A DNA stretch of 64,000 nucleotides from Thalassobius sp. I31.1 (GTDB taxonomy: Bacteria; Pseudomonadota; Alphaproteobacteria; Rhodobacterales; Rhodobacteraceae). The translations under genes and the position numbers were made by a program. The DNA lies in the NCBI RefSeq assembly GCF_003031585.1, contig NZ_PWAA01000063.1, forward strand, positions 118,142 to 182,141, written 5' to 3'. Below the pieces are notes generated by a model. The model worked only from the letters and a program-made list of their open reading frames with translations, had not been told where the DNA came from and ran no database searches. Shown piece by piece: positions 8,460-16,543 of the stretch; position 1 is the stretch's first letter, and each line of letters starts with the position of its first letter.

Positions 8460-9065
8460 GTGTTTCGGTATCTGCAGTGTTCTGTCGAACATCTGCAAAC
8501 GATATCGGAACATGCCGGTTATGCGCGGGTCAGCACCGGGGAACAGTCGGTTGAGGCACAGGTTGAGGCGCTTCAGGCCGCCGGGTGTGAGAAGATCTTC
8601 CGTGAGGTCGCATCTGGGGCAAAAAACGACCGGGTGGTTCTGAAACAGGTGCTGGATTATCTGCGCGATGGCGAGGACACGCTGGTCACCTACAAACTTG
8701 ATCGCATCGCCCGCAGCCTGCCGCATCTGATTGACATCATGGCCACGCTGAACAGTCGCGATATTGCCTTTCAGAGCCTGACTGAGGAAATCAACACAGG
8801 TTCAGCCGGTGGCAAACTGCTGTTCCATATCATGGGGGCGATTGCGGAATTTGAACGTGATCTGATCCGGGAGCGCACCAGTGCCGGTCTGAAAGCCGCC
8901 CGCAAGGCCGGTCGTGTCGGGGGACGTCCGCCGGTGATGGATGATCACAAACTGAATGCCGCGCGGAGTCTGCTGGCAGCGGGAACCCCGGTGAAAGACG
9001 TCGCCACCACCATCGGCGTTTCGGTGCCCACCCTGTACCGCTGGCTGCCCGGGGCATCGCGTTGA
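8460..9065 (+). CDS. Serine recombinase / resolvase (Pin/TnpR type)
   Basis: A serine recombinase of about 201 residues. The catalytic serine is in GYARVSTGEQS, followed by TYKLDRIARSLPHLID and AIAEFERDLIRERT of the catalytic domain. A C-terminal Hin-type helix-turn-helix follows (TPVKDVATTIGVSVPTLYRW). Such enzymes invert or resolve DNA between short crossover sites. There is no ATG in the expected place. The best start is GTG at 8460, behind AAGGAAAGG, which leaves an unusual lead of about 25 residues before the catalytic motif. An earlier GTG at 8427 lies inside the tonB terminator. It marks the start of the accessory stretch. Confidence 0.8.
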   Translation: MFRYLQCSVEHLQTISEHAGYARVSTGEQSVEAQVEALQAAGCEKIFREVASGAKNDRVVLKQVLDYLRDGEDTLVTYKLDRIARSLPHLIDIMATLNSRDIAFQSLTEEINTGSAGGKLLFHIMGAIAEFERDLIRERTSAGLKAARKAGRVGGRPPVMDDHKLNAARSLLAAGTPVKDVATTIGVSVPTLYRWLPGASR

Positions 9066-9188
9066 CTGATCCTGATATCATGTCGGGCATTATTTTCAGC
9101 AGGAACTTGAAATCACATCTGTAGAAAGACAGCTTAGTCATCCTGTCGGAAGCCGCTGAATCTGCGGGATTTCGGCAATACGCAATTT

Positions 9189-10240
9189 ATGGCTAGACAA
9201 GGTTTTACCGATAGAGATTTCATGAGCCCATCCCGGATAAAAAATAGAATTTCAGCGGGCCAGATCATTCTCTATCGGCGCGTCAGTACAAAGCCGCAGG
9301 CGGAAGATGAATATAACAACTCCATGTCATCAAAAACACTTTTCCTTCATTCACGATTAGCCATTCCACGATTGCAAACGTTACCGAAGTCATATCCGGT
9401 CTCGCTGATCCTGAACGTCGTATGGCTGCGGGTCTGGGGCGTGCCTTAAAATTACGGATACGTAATCCTCAGGCAATCATGCTGGTATCAGAGGCAGATC
9501 GTATTGCGCGTCATGCTGAAATCTTCAGACTCATTCAGCAACAGGGATTGGGTGGGCGTGTGTTTGTTGCTTCAATCGGTCTGTCCGTGGATTGGATTAT
9601 ACAACGAGGCGGACATCGACGAATTGAACAGATTACTATTGAACAGCGGGATGCCCGGCGTGAGGGGCTGCAGAAATACAAAGAAAACGGTGGCGTCACC
9701 GGGGCGGCGGATATCGCGAACTATTCGAAGCAGGCCAGTCAGATAAAAAAGCAAAAACGCCAGGAAAGACAGCAGAAGATTCTATCTGCAGTCAAGAAAA
9801 TCATCCGGAGCAATCATGGCAGGGTTCCGGGGCTGCAGGATATATGTGACGCGCTGAATCATCTGTGTATCCGTACAGGGCAAGGGCGTTTTTTTACACC
9901 GGAGCGACTGTCTCAGTTTCGTAAGCAATGTCCGGGGAAATGGAAGCAGGCGCGTGACAGTTACGCGCGACCACGGCGACGCATACGTTATATTGCCATC
10001 GCCTCCCTGATAGAACTGCGAAAACGACGTAATCGACAATGGGCAATGAAACAATTGCTGCGGATGCTGCCCGATGACAGGGCCTGGCTGGATTGCTGTG
10101 AGTTGCGGCGGTGCAGGAATGATATCCCTGTTGGTATCGCGGATGATCAGGAAGGGAAACCACGCAGTCGTGATGGATGTCGCGGGCCACCTGATACCCG
10201 CAGGGGCTGGGATGCTTATGTGCTTTCAATGAGGGGCTGA
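9189..10240 (+). pseudogene. Frameshifted long serine recombinase
   Basis: Two overlapping frames together read as one recombinase. The first frame gives IILYRRVSTKPQAEDEYNN with the catalytic serine. From about 9326 the -1 frame continues with IANVTEVISGLADPERRMAA, then MLVSEADRIARHAEIFRLI and a long basic C-terminal region. The switch falls at or near the run of five A at 9332-9336. A single-base indel is the simplest explanation, making this a pseudogene or a sequence error; a ribosomal slip is less likely. The C-terminal part (MAAGLGRALK onward, 9422-10240, 272 residues) could still be made alone but lacks the nucleophile. It lies close behind another serine recombinase. Confidence 0.6.
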
Positions 10241-10297
10241 TCTTGAAAGATCCGGGGTCCTGGCGTAACCGGGTGTTCTGTTTGCCCTGGTGATCCC

Positions 10298-10738
10298 GTG
10301 ACCTTCCGACATCACATCCTGCCTGCTGCGCTGACCCTGTTGCTGGCGTTTTCTCTCTATACGGTGATGAAACCGCAGCCCGGGGCATTGCTGCTGCGGG
10401 CCACACAAATCTATGTGATTGACGGGGACAGGATCCGTGTTGATGCGCAGACAATCCGCCTGACCGGTTTCAACGCCCCGGAAATCCGATCCGCTGCCTG
10501 CGAGGCTGAACGTATCACCGGGATAAAGGCAAAAGACCACCTGCGTGGGCTGATTGATAGGGCCCGTGACCTGCGACTGATCCTGCGCCTGAAACGCGAT
10601 GGCACACAGGTCACCGATAGATACCGCCGTCACCTTGCGCGGTTTCTGCTGGATGAACATGACATTGCGGACCTGATGGTCAACGCGGACCTGGCCGAAC
10701 CCTACAGCGGTGGAACCCGCCGGTCATGGTGCCCGTAA
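10298..10738 (+). CDS. Membrane-anchored or secreted nuclease-like protein (SNase family)
   Basis: A 146-residue protein with a GTG start at 10298. A hydrophobic N-terminal segment (LPAALTLLLAFSLYTVM) acts as a signal or anchor. A staphylococcal-nuclease-like core follows: YVIDGDRIRVDAQTIRLTGF, NAPEIRSAAC, and a later arginine-rich strand with DRYRRHLARFLL. These fit the SNase order of a calcium-binding Asp/Thr-type loop, the R/E active-site region and the C-terminal helix. The loop has R where IDGDT is usual, so activity is uncertain. It follows the recombinases in the accessory stretch. No good ribosome site is visible. Confidence 0.7.
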   Translation: MTFRHHILPAALTLLLAFSLYTVMKPQPGALLLRATQIYVIDGDRIRVDAQTIRLTGFNAPEIRSAACEAERITGIKAKDHLRGLIDRARDLRLILRLKRDGTQVTDRYRRHLARFLLDEHDIADLMVNADLAEPYSGGTRRSWCP

Positions 10739-11226
10739 TCTCCCCCGGATGCTTGCCGCTTCGCCGGTCAAAGCGGACGTTGAAGCCCACGCGCCCGGAT
10801 GCCCGCGCAAGTCAGTAATGGGCAGTTAGTGACCTTTGCAAAGTTTCGCGGACTGCCCAAAGCTGGTGGCTGGCCTATAGCCAGTTTCGGGGCAAGTACG
10901 GCTCTGGCTGAGCCTCAGTGATTCAGACTTCGGGGCGCGAAGTGTGACGAGTGCTGAGGTCTGAAAATTCTGCAGTTACAGTTATGTCGCACTGCGTACG
11001 TGATGGGGCAGTGCGGACTGAGTGAGAATGGTAAGGTTACAGCCGTACACACCTGTATTGCACTGAAGAAACTTTACAACAACGACACTCGTCACAGTGC
11101 GGTAGGTGCCGCAAAAAACTGTGGTGGTCTATTGTCAAAAGACCCTGTTCCAATTTTTGGCAGAGGCCTGCCAGGAATTGCAAGCACTGGTCATTCCACT
11201 TCAGAGTGTCGCGAAAGCACAGGACG
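10739..11226. other. Gene-free, degenerate intergenic stretch
   Basis: No reading frame here has convincing coding character. The sequence around 10800-10960 (gggcagttagtgacctttgc, then gccagtttcggggcaag) resembles decayed intergenic remnants. I see no RNA gene and no clean repeat. Confidence 0.4.
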
Positions 11227-12180
11227 TTATACTGCCTCTGCAGTTTGCTGTGGGACCGGCGGTGCGGGGGAAATGCCGTGCCGCGCGTCCAACCGTTTCC
11301 AGAAGATGTCAAGCATGGGGAAGCTGCTGCCAGCGCGGCGGGCTGCGCAAATGTTCCAGGTGAGGGTTTCCTTCGTGTGTAATTGCTTCAACAGCCCCAG
11401 TGATCTGTGTTGTGCAATATCGGCTTTCATACCGGCAAGGATCAGGTCTGAATGACATGCAAGCTCAGTCAGAAAAGCAAAATCGTCGCTTTCGACTTGC
11501 GGCAACTGATCCACAATGTCCCAGGCCGCTTTATCATTCCCAAGGATATTTGCGACGGCTGTCCGCCAGTGACGATGCAGATGGGCGCTCCCCAAAGAAC
11601 CCCGAAAGATTTCTTTGACGCTAAGAGACCCTTTTTTGTGCAGGGGGTGGGATGGTCTGGCCCAAAAGGCAATCGGTTCCTTTTGCAAAAGACAAATTTC
11701 CAGATCCCGAAGATCGGGCGTATGTGTGAGATCACAGACGACAACATCAAGTTTACCCAACCTGAGATCGTCCAGTGGGTCTTTGGTGGCGCGCACCTGA
11801 ACCAGGGCCCTGAACTTAGAATGCTCTTGCAATATTTCAGACAAAAGTGGTGCCAGGATTGTGCGACTTGCCAGAGGCCCGTACCCGATGTTGAGGTTCG
11901 CAGGGCCAGCCTGCCGAAGTTTGTCTACCCCTGCCTCGAACTGGCTGCCTGCAAGATGCAACGCATCTAACATCTGAAGGAAACGTCGCCCGGCTGGTGT
12001 TGGAAATGTTCCGTTGCCACCTCGTTCAAAGAGAGAAATTCCGGCATAAGTTTCAGCTTGATTGATATATCTCGAAAAACTTGCGGGAGAGGTTCCCACG
12101 ACATCTGCAGCTACACTAAAGCTGTTGTGTTCGGCCAATGCACGGACTGCAGATATTACTTTCTTCTCTATCATCCACAT
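11227..12180 (-). CDS. LysR-family transcriptional regulator
   Basis: A 317-residue LysR-type regulator. The N-terminal winged helix-turn-helix (residues about 4-62: VISAVRALAEHNSFSVAADV, TSPASFSRYINQAE) is followed by an effector-binding domain beginning near LNIGYGPLASRTILAPLLSE. Codon use and base composition are more AT-rich than the flanking core genes. Nothing transcribed divergently within 570 bases is an obvious target except the Hint-domain protein at 12756. The ligand cannot be inferred. The start at 12180 (MWMIEKK) has a second Met two codons later. Confidence 0.85.
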   Translation of the reverse strand: MWMIEKKVISAVRALAEHNSFSVAADVVGTSPASFSRYINQAETYAGISLFERGGNGTFPTPAGRRFLQMLDALHLAGSQFEAGVDKLRQAGPANLNIGYGPLASRTILAPLLSEILQEHSKFRALVQVRATKDPLDDLRLGKLDVVVCDLTHTPDLRDLEICLLQKEPIAFWARPSHPLHKKGSLSVKEIFRGSLGSAHLHRHWRTAVANILGNDKAAWDIVDQLPQVESDDFAFLTELACHSDLILAGMKADIAQHRSLGLLKQLHTKETLTWNICAARRAGSSFPMLDIFWKRLDARHGISPAPPVPQQTAEAV

Positions 12181-12755
12181 GCACCTCTCGCGTTTTGCAA
12201 CTGATCCGATTCTCGATATGCGAATGCTAAGATCTACACACTCAACTGAGGGATGTCTCTTCGAAATCTCTTACATTGCTGCAAATATCAATAAAAAAAG
12301 GCGCATGAATCATGAATTCCGATTTCAGGCTGATGGTGTCGTCAACAGATGAGTGGGCAAATTTCAATTTCCGGAAGAGGTGTTTCGCAATCTGAAATGC
12401 ACAAGATCTGTACTGGAAAAACGTTTTCAGGTTGTGCAGTGATACCGATGAGCGCGAAGCAAAGGTACCAGTTGTTGTGTACTCTCAGCGGAAGGTTATG
12501 CAGTGTTGTTCACAATTTTGATGCTTATAAATGTTACACTAATGAGATTTGCTGTGCACTCACCCTTTGACTTTGAGGCGATTTCAACATGGGCTTGATC
12601 GCAGCTTTTCAGGGGAATGCCCCGCCCTGATACATCCGGGTTGGGCTTAGATCCCTCTTTCATCTTCTGACTTTTTCACCTGCTTCCACCATCGGTAGCA
12701 GCCCCGCCAGTTGCGCGGGTTCGATACTTCCTGACTGCGCATCAAAGGATACCCA
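12181..12755. other. AT-rich intergenic region between LysR gene and Hint-domain gene
   Basis: 575 bases without a supported gene. Short open frames (12349-12570) show no domain or coding character. The region should hold the divergent promoters of the LysR gene and the Hint-domain gene. A possible -10-like tataaatgttacact lies near 12530. I see no strong palindrome. Confidence 0.4.
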
Positions 12756-14459
12756 ATGGCACATCACGTAATCACAACTTCCGGAACATATTTCCTTGCC
12801 GATGGCGATACTGTCGACATCCAGGGCATTTCTTCCGGAACCGTTATCCTTAATAAACTGGGTTCTGAACCCAACCCCAATCCGGAAGTGGAGGTAACCG
12901 TCAGCGGCGATCTTACGAATGGTGCCGCGGTTCTTGTCAATGGTGTTAGTACGGATTTCACCGTTTCTTCTGGTGTTGATATGTCAGAAGGCCAACTGTC
13001 ATTCACGAAACCACTTTTTGGTCAGGTGCCTTCGTCACATTCCATCCATATCGAAGACAATGCGCATATCGGAAAAATTGTCCTTCAATCCCGCAGGGAT
13101 ACCGAAGTAGAAATCACGTCGGGTGATGGGGGCATCTGGGGCGCGGATGGGGCAAACGTTGCGGTGATCGACAGTCAGCTGGCAGGGGAGCGGGGCAATT
13201 CGCTGAATGTTGAACTGGGTGACAATAACATCATACAATCCCAGGTATGGTTGCAGGATGCAGATTATGCGCTCAAAAACCTGGAAATAAACGGTGCAAC
13301 TTTTTCAGGGCTGACGTCAACTGGTGTGCCTGAGGCATCAATAAGCCTTCCGCTTGGGTATCACCCACTGGGGGATAGCCCGGTTATCAATGCGGACAAT
13401 CTGACTGTAAATGCAGGTTATCTATACTCTAGTGGATTTAATACCGCAAAATCCGAAGAGATCTTTCTTCGGGGGTTAAATCATGATGTCTGGGGACTGC
13501 CTGATTCTGGATTGGCAGATTCAGGCTTTGGTATCTTAAGATTGGAAGGTGGCGATGATACCCTGCATCTGGGCGGTGATCTGACAACCAATGATCTGAC
13601 TTATCACGTCCACGGTGGCCAGGGGAATGACACCCTGGATTTTCAGTTCGTCAGCGCGGCACAGAAACAGGAATTCATCGATTCCTTTGTTGCCGCCGGC
13701 GGCACCTATGATCCCATGACAGATACTTTTGGCGACGCAACCGGCCTGACCTGGAGCATCAGCCAGCAGGATGGCACGGGCACGGTTACATTTTCCCAAT
13801 TTGAAAATGTATCCGTTTCCACCATGCCCAGTATCTGTTTTGCGCGTGGCACGCTCATCAAAACAATAGATGGGGATGTTCCCATTGAAACCCTGTCTGT
13901 CGGTGATCTGGTCCTGACGCAAGACAATGGTTATCAGCCAATCCGCTGGCTTGGGTCGCGTCATCTTTCTTACCCTCAACTTCTGGCAAACCCAAAGTTG
14001 CTGCCCGTCGAGATCAAGGCTGGCGCGTTGGGTGAAGGTCTGCCTTTGAGAGATCTGAAAGTTTCCCGGCAACACCGGTTGTTGGTGCGTTCAGAAATTG
14101 CGCAACGGATGTTCAATGACCCCGAAGTCCTTATTTCGGCCATAAAGCTTTGTAAATTTGAGGAAATCAAAATCTGCATGGAAGCGAAAGAAGTTGATTA
14201 TTATCATATGCTGTTTGACCGCCATCAGATTGTTTTTGCGGAAGGCACACCTGCTGAAAGCCTTTTTACTGGCAAGGAAGCTCTGAAACTGCTGTCGCCA
14301 GCAGCCAAGCGCGAGATTTTCACGCTTTTTCCAGAATTGTCTCAGCAAACATCTGCGCCGATGCCGGCCCGCCACATCCCAGACGGCCGCAAGCAGAATA
14401 AACTGGTGGAACGGCATCTCGCAAAGCAACGAAAGCTTATGATGTCACTGGCGTCATAA
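12756..14459 (+). CDS. Hint-domain (hedgehog/intein-like) surface or secreted protein
   Basis: A 567-residue protein. The first 350 residues are glycine-, aspartate- and asparagine-rich beta-strand repeats (for example GGDDTLHLGGDL and GGQGNDTLDFQF, reminiscent of RTX/hemolysin-type repeats). From about residue 361 a Hint domain starts with CFARGTLIKTIDGDVPIETL and SVGDLVLTQDNGYQPIRWLG, then LKVSRQHRLLVRSE and LFDRHQIVFAEG. In Hint domains the first Cys and the downstream TxxH/H residues perform autoprocessing. About 75 residues follow the last Hint motif. There is no Sec signal peptide, as in RTX-type proteins exported by type I secretion. AAGGA lies upstream of the ATG. Such proteins are common in Rhodobacterales; function unknown. 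Confidence 0.85.
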   Translation: MAHHVITTSGTYFLADGDTVDIQGISSGTVILNKLGSEPNPNPEVEVTVSGDLTNGAAVLVNGVSTDFTVSSGVDMSEGQLSFTKPLFGQVPSSHSIHIEDNAHIGKIVLQSRRDTEVEITSGDGGIWGADGANVAVIDSQLAGERGNSLNVELGDNNIIQSQVWLQDADYALKNLEINGATFSGLTSTGVPEASISLPLGYHPLGDSPVINADNLTVNAGYLYSSGFNTAKSEEIFLRGLNHDVWGLPDSGLADSGFGILRLEGGDDTLHLGGDLTTNDLTYHVHGGQGNDTLDFQFVSAAQKQEFIDSFVAAGGTYDPMTDTFGDATGLTWSISQQDGTGTVTFSQFENVSVSTMPSICFARGTLIKTIDGDVPIETLSVGDLVLTQDNGYQPIRWLGSRHLSYPQLLANPKLLPVEIKAGALGEGLPLRDLKVSRQHRLLVRSEIAQRMFNDPEVLISAIKLCKFEEIKICMEAKEVDYYHMLFDRHQIVFAEGTPAESLFTGKEALKLLSPAAKREIFTLFPELSQQTSAPMPARHIPDGRKQNKLVERHLAKQRKLMMSLAS

Positions 14460-14760
14460 AGGCTACATTTTAAGCGCAAATGTTGACCCATAATTTCTGT
14501 GCCACTATGAGCGGTGAAACGACAGACACGATGCCCCAGAATAAAGTGTTGTCGCCAGCAGCTATAAATCAAGAACGTTATGTCTGCTTTGGGCTGGGAG
14601 TAGTCATTCCGTGTGAAGAACCGGTCGCTTTGCAAAGGGCTGCTTTCAGCGCGTTTCTGTCATTGCAGCGGTTTATGATGGCTGGCAGCGGTGCGCATTC
14701 CGGCTGAATCCGCTGTGTTGGCCGCACCGGGGACATCATCTTTCCGCTGAAACACTTCGG

Positions 14761-14790
14761 GCTGCGTGACGGAAAGGTGGGTCACGCAGC
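14761..14790. terminator. Strong hairpin downstream of the Hint gene
   Basis: GCTGCGTGAC (14761-14770) and GTCACGCAGC (14781-14790) form a perfect 10-bp stem around a 10-base loop, 300 bases after the Hint gene stop. Only short T tracts follow, so it may be a weak terminator or a structural remnant rather than a classical terminator. Confidence 0.35.
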
Positions 14791-14817
14791 CTGTTTCAGG
14801 TGGGATTTTGGTCACTT

Positions 14818-15453
14818 TCAGGGGTATTCCCGGGTGGATTCAGGTGGTCCAGACCTGACTTTCTCCCGGGATTGCCCGGTTGGTACCTCGTTCTGATCGC
14901 TGTGGGAAGGTCGTTTTACCGCGAATTTAAAAAATCTTTTAAAAACAAGGGCCCTAAATTTGCGGATACGTGACCAGTTATAAGAAGGAAGGACCGCAGG
15001 GAACTTCCGACGGGTGGGTGCGGGGTGCTTGTGGCAGGGCGCAGAGAGGTGCAAACAGGTCTTCTGAGGCATTGTTGAAACAGATTTCGGGGAATACAGA
15101 GGAATCGTCAGTCCCCGGATGGAGGATCTGATACGGCGAAGCCACAGACGTGCGATATCCTTTGAATGTAGAAACGGGTCTGCCGGTGTTTCCGACACAG
15201 GGTGAAGTACAGGTACAGTAGTTGCATCGGCAGTATTCAGGCCAGAGGCATGCGCCATACCGGACAGATCAAATACTGTTGGTCGATGTTTCGGATGGGC
15301 TTTCTTCTTCGGAATGTTAATACGCACAGCACGCTGAGCGCCCTTGATCTGTTTCAGAAACTTCCACTCTGTCATGACGCGATCAACAATACCCAAGTCG
15401 ACGGACTGGCCACCGGTGCTAACGCCCGCAGCAGATCTGAACCGTGGGGGCAC
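14818..15453 (-). CDS. Doubtful hypothetical ORF
   Basis: A 211-codon frame on the reverse strand. The central part (VDLGIVDRVMTEWKFLKQIK) looks more protein-like than the rest, but the C-terminal half is rich in R, S, P and K with no domain I recognise. There is no clear ribosome site. It may be a decayed gene or chance. Kept only because it is the one long frame in this region. Confidence 0.2.
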   Translation of the reverse strand: MPPRFRSAAGVSTGGQSVDLGIVDRVMTEWKFLKQIKGAQRAVRINIPKKKAHPKHRPTVFDLSGMAHASGLNTADATTVPVLHPVSETPADPFLHSKDIARLWLRRIRSSIRGLTIPLYSPKSVSTMPQKTCLHLSAPCHKHPAPTRRKFPAVLPSYNWSRIRKFRALVFKRFFKFAVKRPSHSDQNEVPTGQSREKVRSGPPESTREYP

Positions 15454-15503
15454 TTAAGCCGCAGCGGTTTCCAAAGGCCCTCAGGCTGAGATTATTCCGG
15501 GTG

Positions 15504-15603
15504 AGGTAATCCTTGAGGGTCATGTGATATTACCTAATATGTAACATGTGATTCGTTAATTGTAATTTGCATCTTTGTTGCAATTTCCACGGGAACGTTA
15601 CAT
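15504..15603. promoter_or_regulatory. Operator-like inverted repeats upstream of XRE gene
   Basis: AGGTAAT (15504-15510) is mirrored by ATTACCT (15529-15535), and ATGTAAC (15539-15545) by GTTACAT (15597-15603). All lie within 110 bases of the XRE start at 15612, and the last arm ends eight bases before the ATG. This layout fits autoregulation by the XRE protein through GTAAY-type half-sites, an inference from position and symmetry. Confidence 0.45.
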
Positions 15604-15611
15604 GATATGAA

Positions 15612-16061
15612 ATGGCCGCAACGCATGACGATAAGACAGAACCGCTTTTTGACCGTATCCGGCGGGCACGGGAACATTCCGGTATGAGTATCGATGAGGC
15701 CGCCGGGGCCTTGGGTGTCAGCCGTGTGCAGGTCTGGCGTCTGGAACATAAATCCACCACGGTCAGCGCCGAACGTCTGTTTGAACTCGCTGATCTCTAC
15801 GGCGTGGATCCCCGCAGGCTGTTGCAGGGCGATGGTGCGGATATCGGCACCGGGCCGTTTCTGGATGTTGTCGGTGATGTGGTGCAGATGGTCGAGGAAA
15901 TCGTCCAGACCCAGGACGCACGCCCAGCGCCACTTCTGATCCGTCAGGCGGTGGCGGAAATCCTGAAACAGGAATTACAATCCCCCCGCACCGCCGACAC
16001 CCCATTTGATCCCGGCAAATACCAGGGCCTCGTCACACTGCTCTTCAAAACATCCCCTTAA
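15612..16061 (+). CDS. Small XRE-family transcriptional regulator
   Basis: A 149-residue protein. The N-terminal Cro/C1-type helix-turn-helix (residues about 12-70) reads IRRAREHSGMSIDEAAGALG, then VSRVQVWRLEHKSTTVSAE and LFELADLYGVDPRRLL. The C-terminal 75 residues are acidic then mixed, with no recognised domain. Such regulators are frequent in mobile or accessory DNA and often control their own promoter. The upstream inverted repeats fit this. No partner gene is adjacent. Confidence 0.8.
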   Translation: MAATHDDKTEPLFDRIRRAREHSGMSIDEAAGALGVSRVQVWRLEHKSTTVSAERLFELADLYGVDPRRLLQGDGADIGTGPFLDVVGDVVQMVEEIVQTQDARPAPLLIRQAVAEILKQELQSPRTADTPFDPGKYQGLVTLLFKTSP

Positions 16062-16495
16062 CCCGGGGCATGGGACCATCACCGGGCACGCCGATCACTG
16101 CATTACGGGACAGGACAGGGTTGCTCAGGGCAGGTGCCGGAAGATTTTTACACGTCAAATGCTGTTTGGGGTTGATATGAGACAGTCAGCGGCAGAACTT
16201 ACAGGCAAGGGCGGAACGGCGCGAACTGGCGTAAGTCTAAACACCATTTGGATGGGCTTGCAAAACTGTTGCTGACCGATTGATCTCAGTTCAGAGCGGT
16301 GGGGCACTCAGTTCAGATTGTGTGGGAAATAGTGCAGAGCATGACTGCCCCACTTTTCCGTAAAGCAAGGCGAGATAATGCATGTGTCGGGTGTTGGGTC
16401 CGGTAAATCCGCTACACATGTTTGGATGGCGGGCTGGTCTTCTGAGTGCTATCTGGGGGCTCAGATATGTTCCAATAGTGGGGCGATTTTGTTCC
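16062..16495. other. Gene-free stretch with IS-end-like repeats
   Basis: No supported gene. Contains an 8-bp inverted repeat (GTGGGGCA at 16299-16306, TGCCCCAC at 16346-16353) and two direct repeats, TTCCAATAGTGGGG at 16470-16483 and TTCCAATAAGGGG at 16492-16504. Short repeats of this type occur at the ends of IS21-like elements, but no transposase is present. Confidence 0.35.
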
Positions 16496-16531
16496 AATAA
16501 GGGGTTTCTGAATTTTCAGAAACCCCTTATT
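16496..16531. terminator. Strong terminator of gabD
   Basis: A 17-bp perfect inverted repeat, arms 16496-16512 and 16515-16531 (AATAAGGGGTTTCTGAA and its complement), lies 12 bases beyond the gabD stop. A T-rich tract follows on the plus strand, and the structure can stop transcription from either side. Confidence 0.75.
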
Positions 16532-16543
16532 TTATTGTCATTT

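Larger units (their letters stand above)
14460..15611. other. Long region with hairpin and a doubtful reverse ORF
   Basis: About 1.15 kb without a well-supported gene. It holds a perfect 10-bp hairpin (14761-14790), a doubtful reverse reading frame (14818-15453) and operator-like inverted repeats upstream of the XRE gene (15504-15603). I recognise no transposase or phage remnant. Confidence 0.4.

Noticed and set aside
9324..9345. Programmed -1 frameshift at A AAA ACA in the recombinase
   Set aside because: The heptamer does not fit the X XXY YYZ form in the zero frame (only the AAA codon could slip) and no stimulatory structure is obvious; an indel is simpler.
10800..10960. tRNA-like or small RNA in the gap after the nuclease gene
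   Set aside because: No T-loop consensus and no cloverleaf could be drawn by eye.
11000..11455. 151-codon plus-strand frame upstream of and overlapping the LysR gene
   Set aside because: It is partly antisense to lysR and partly in degenerate DNA; no recognisable motif.
12349..12570. 73-codon frame in the LysR-Hint intergenic region
   Set aside because: No ribosome site, no domain, and AT-rich noncoding composition.
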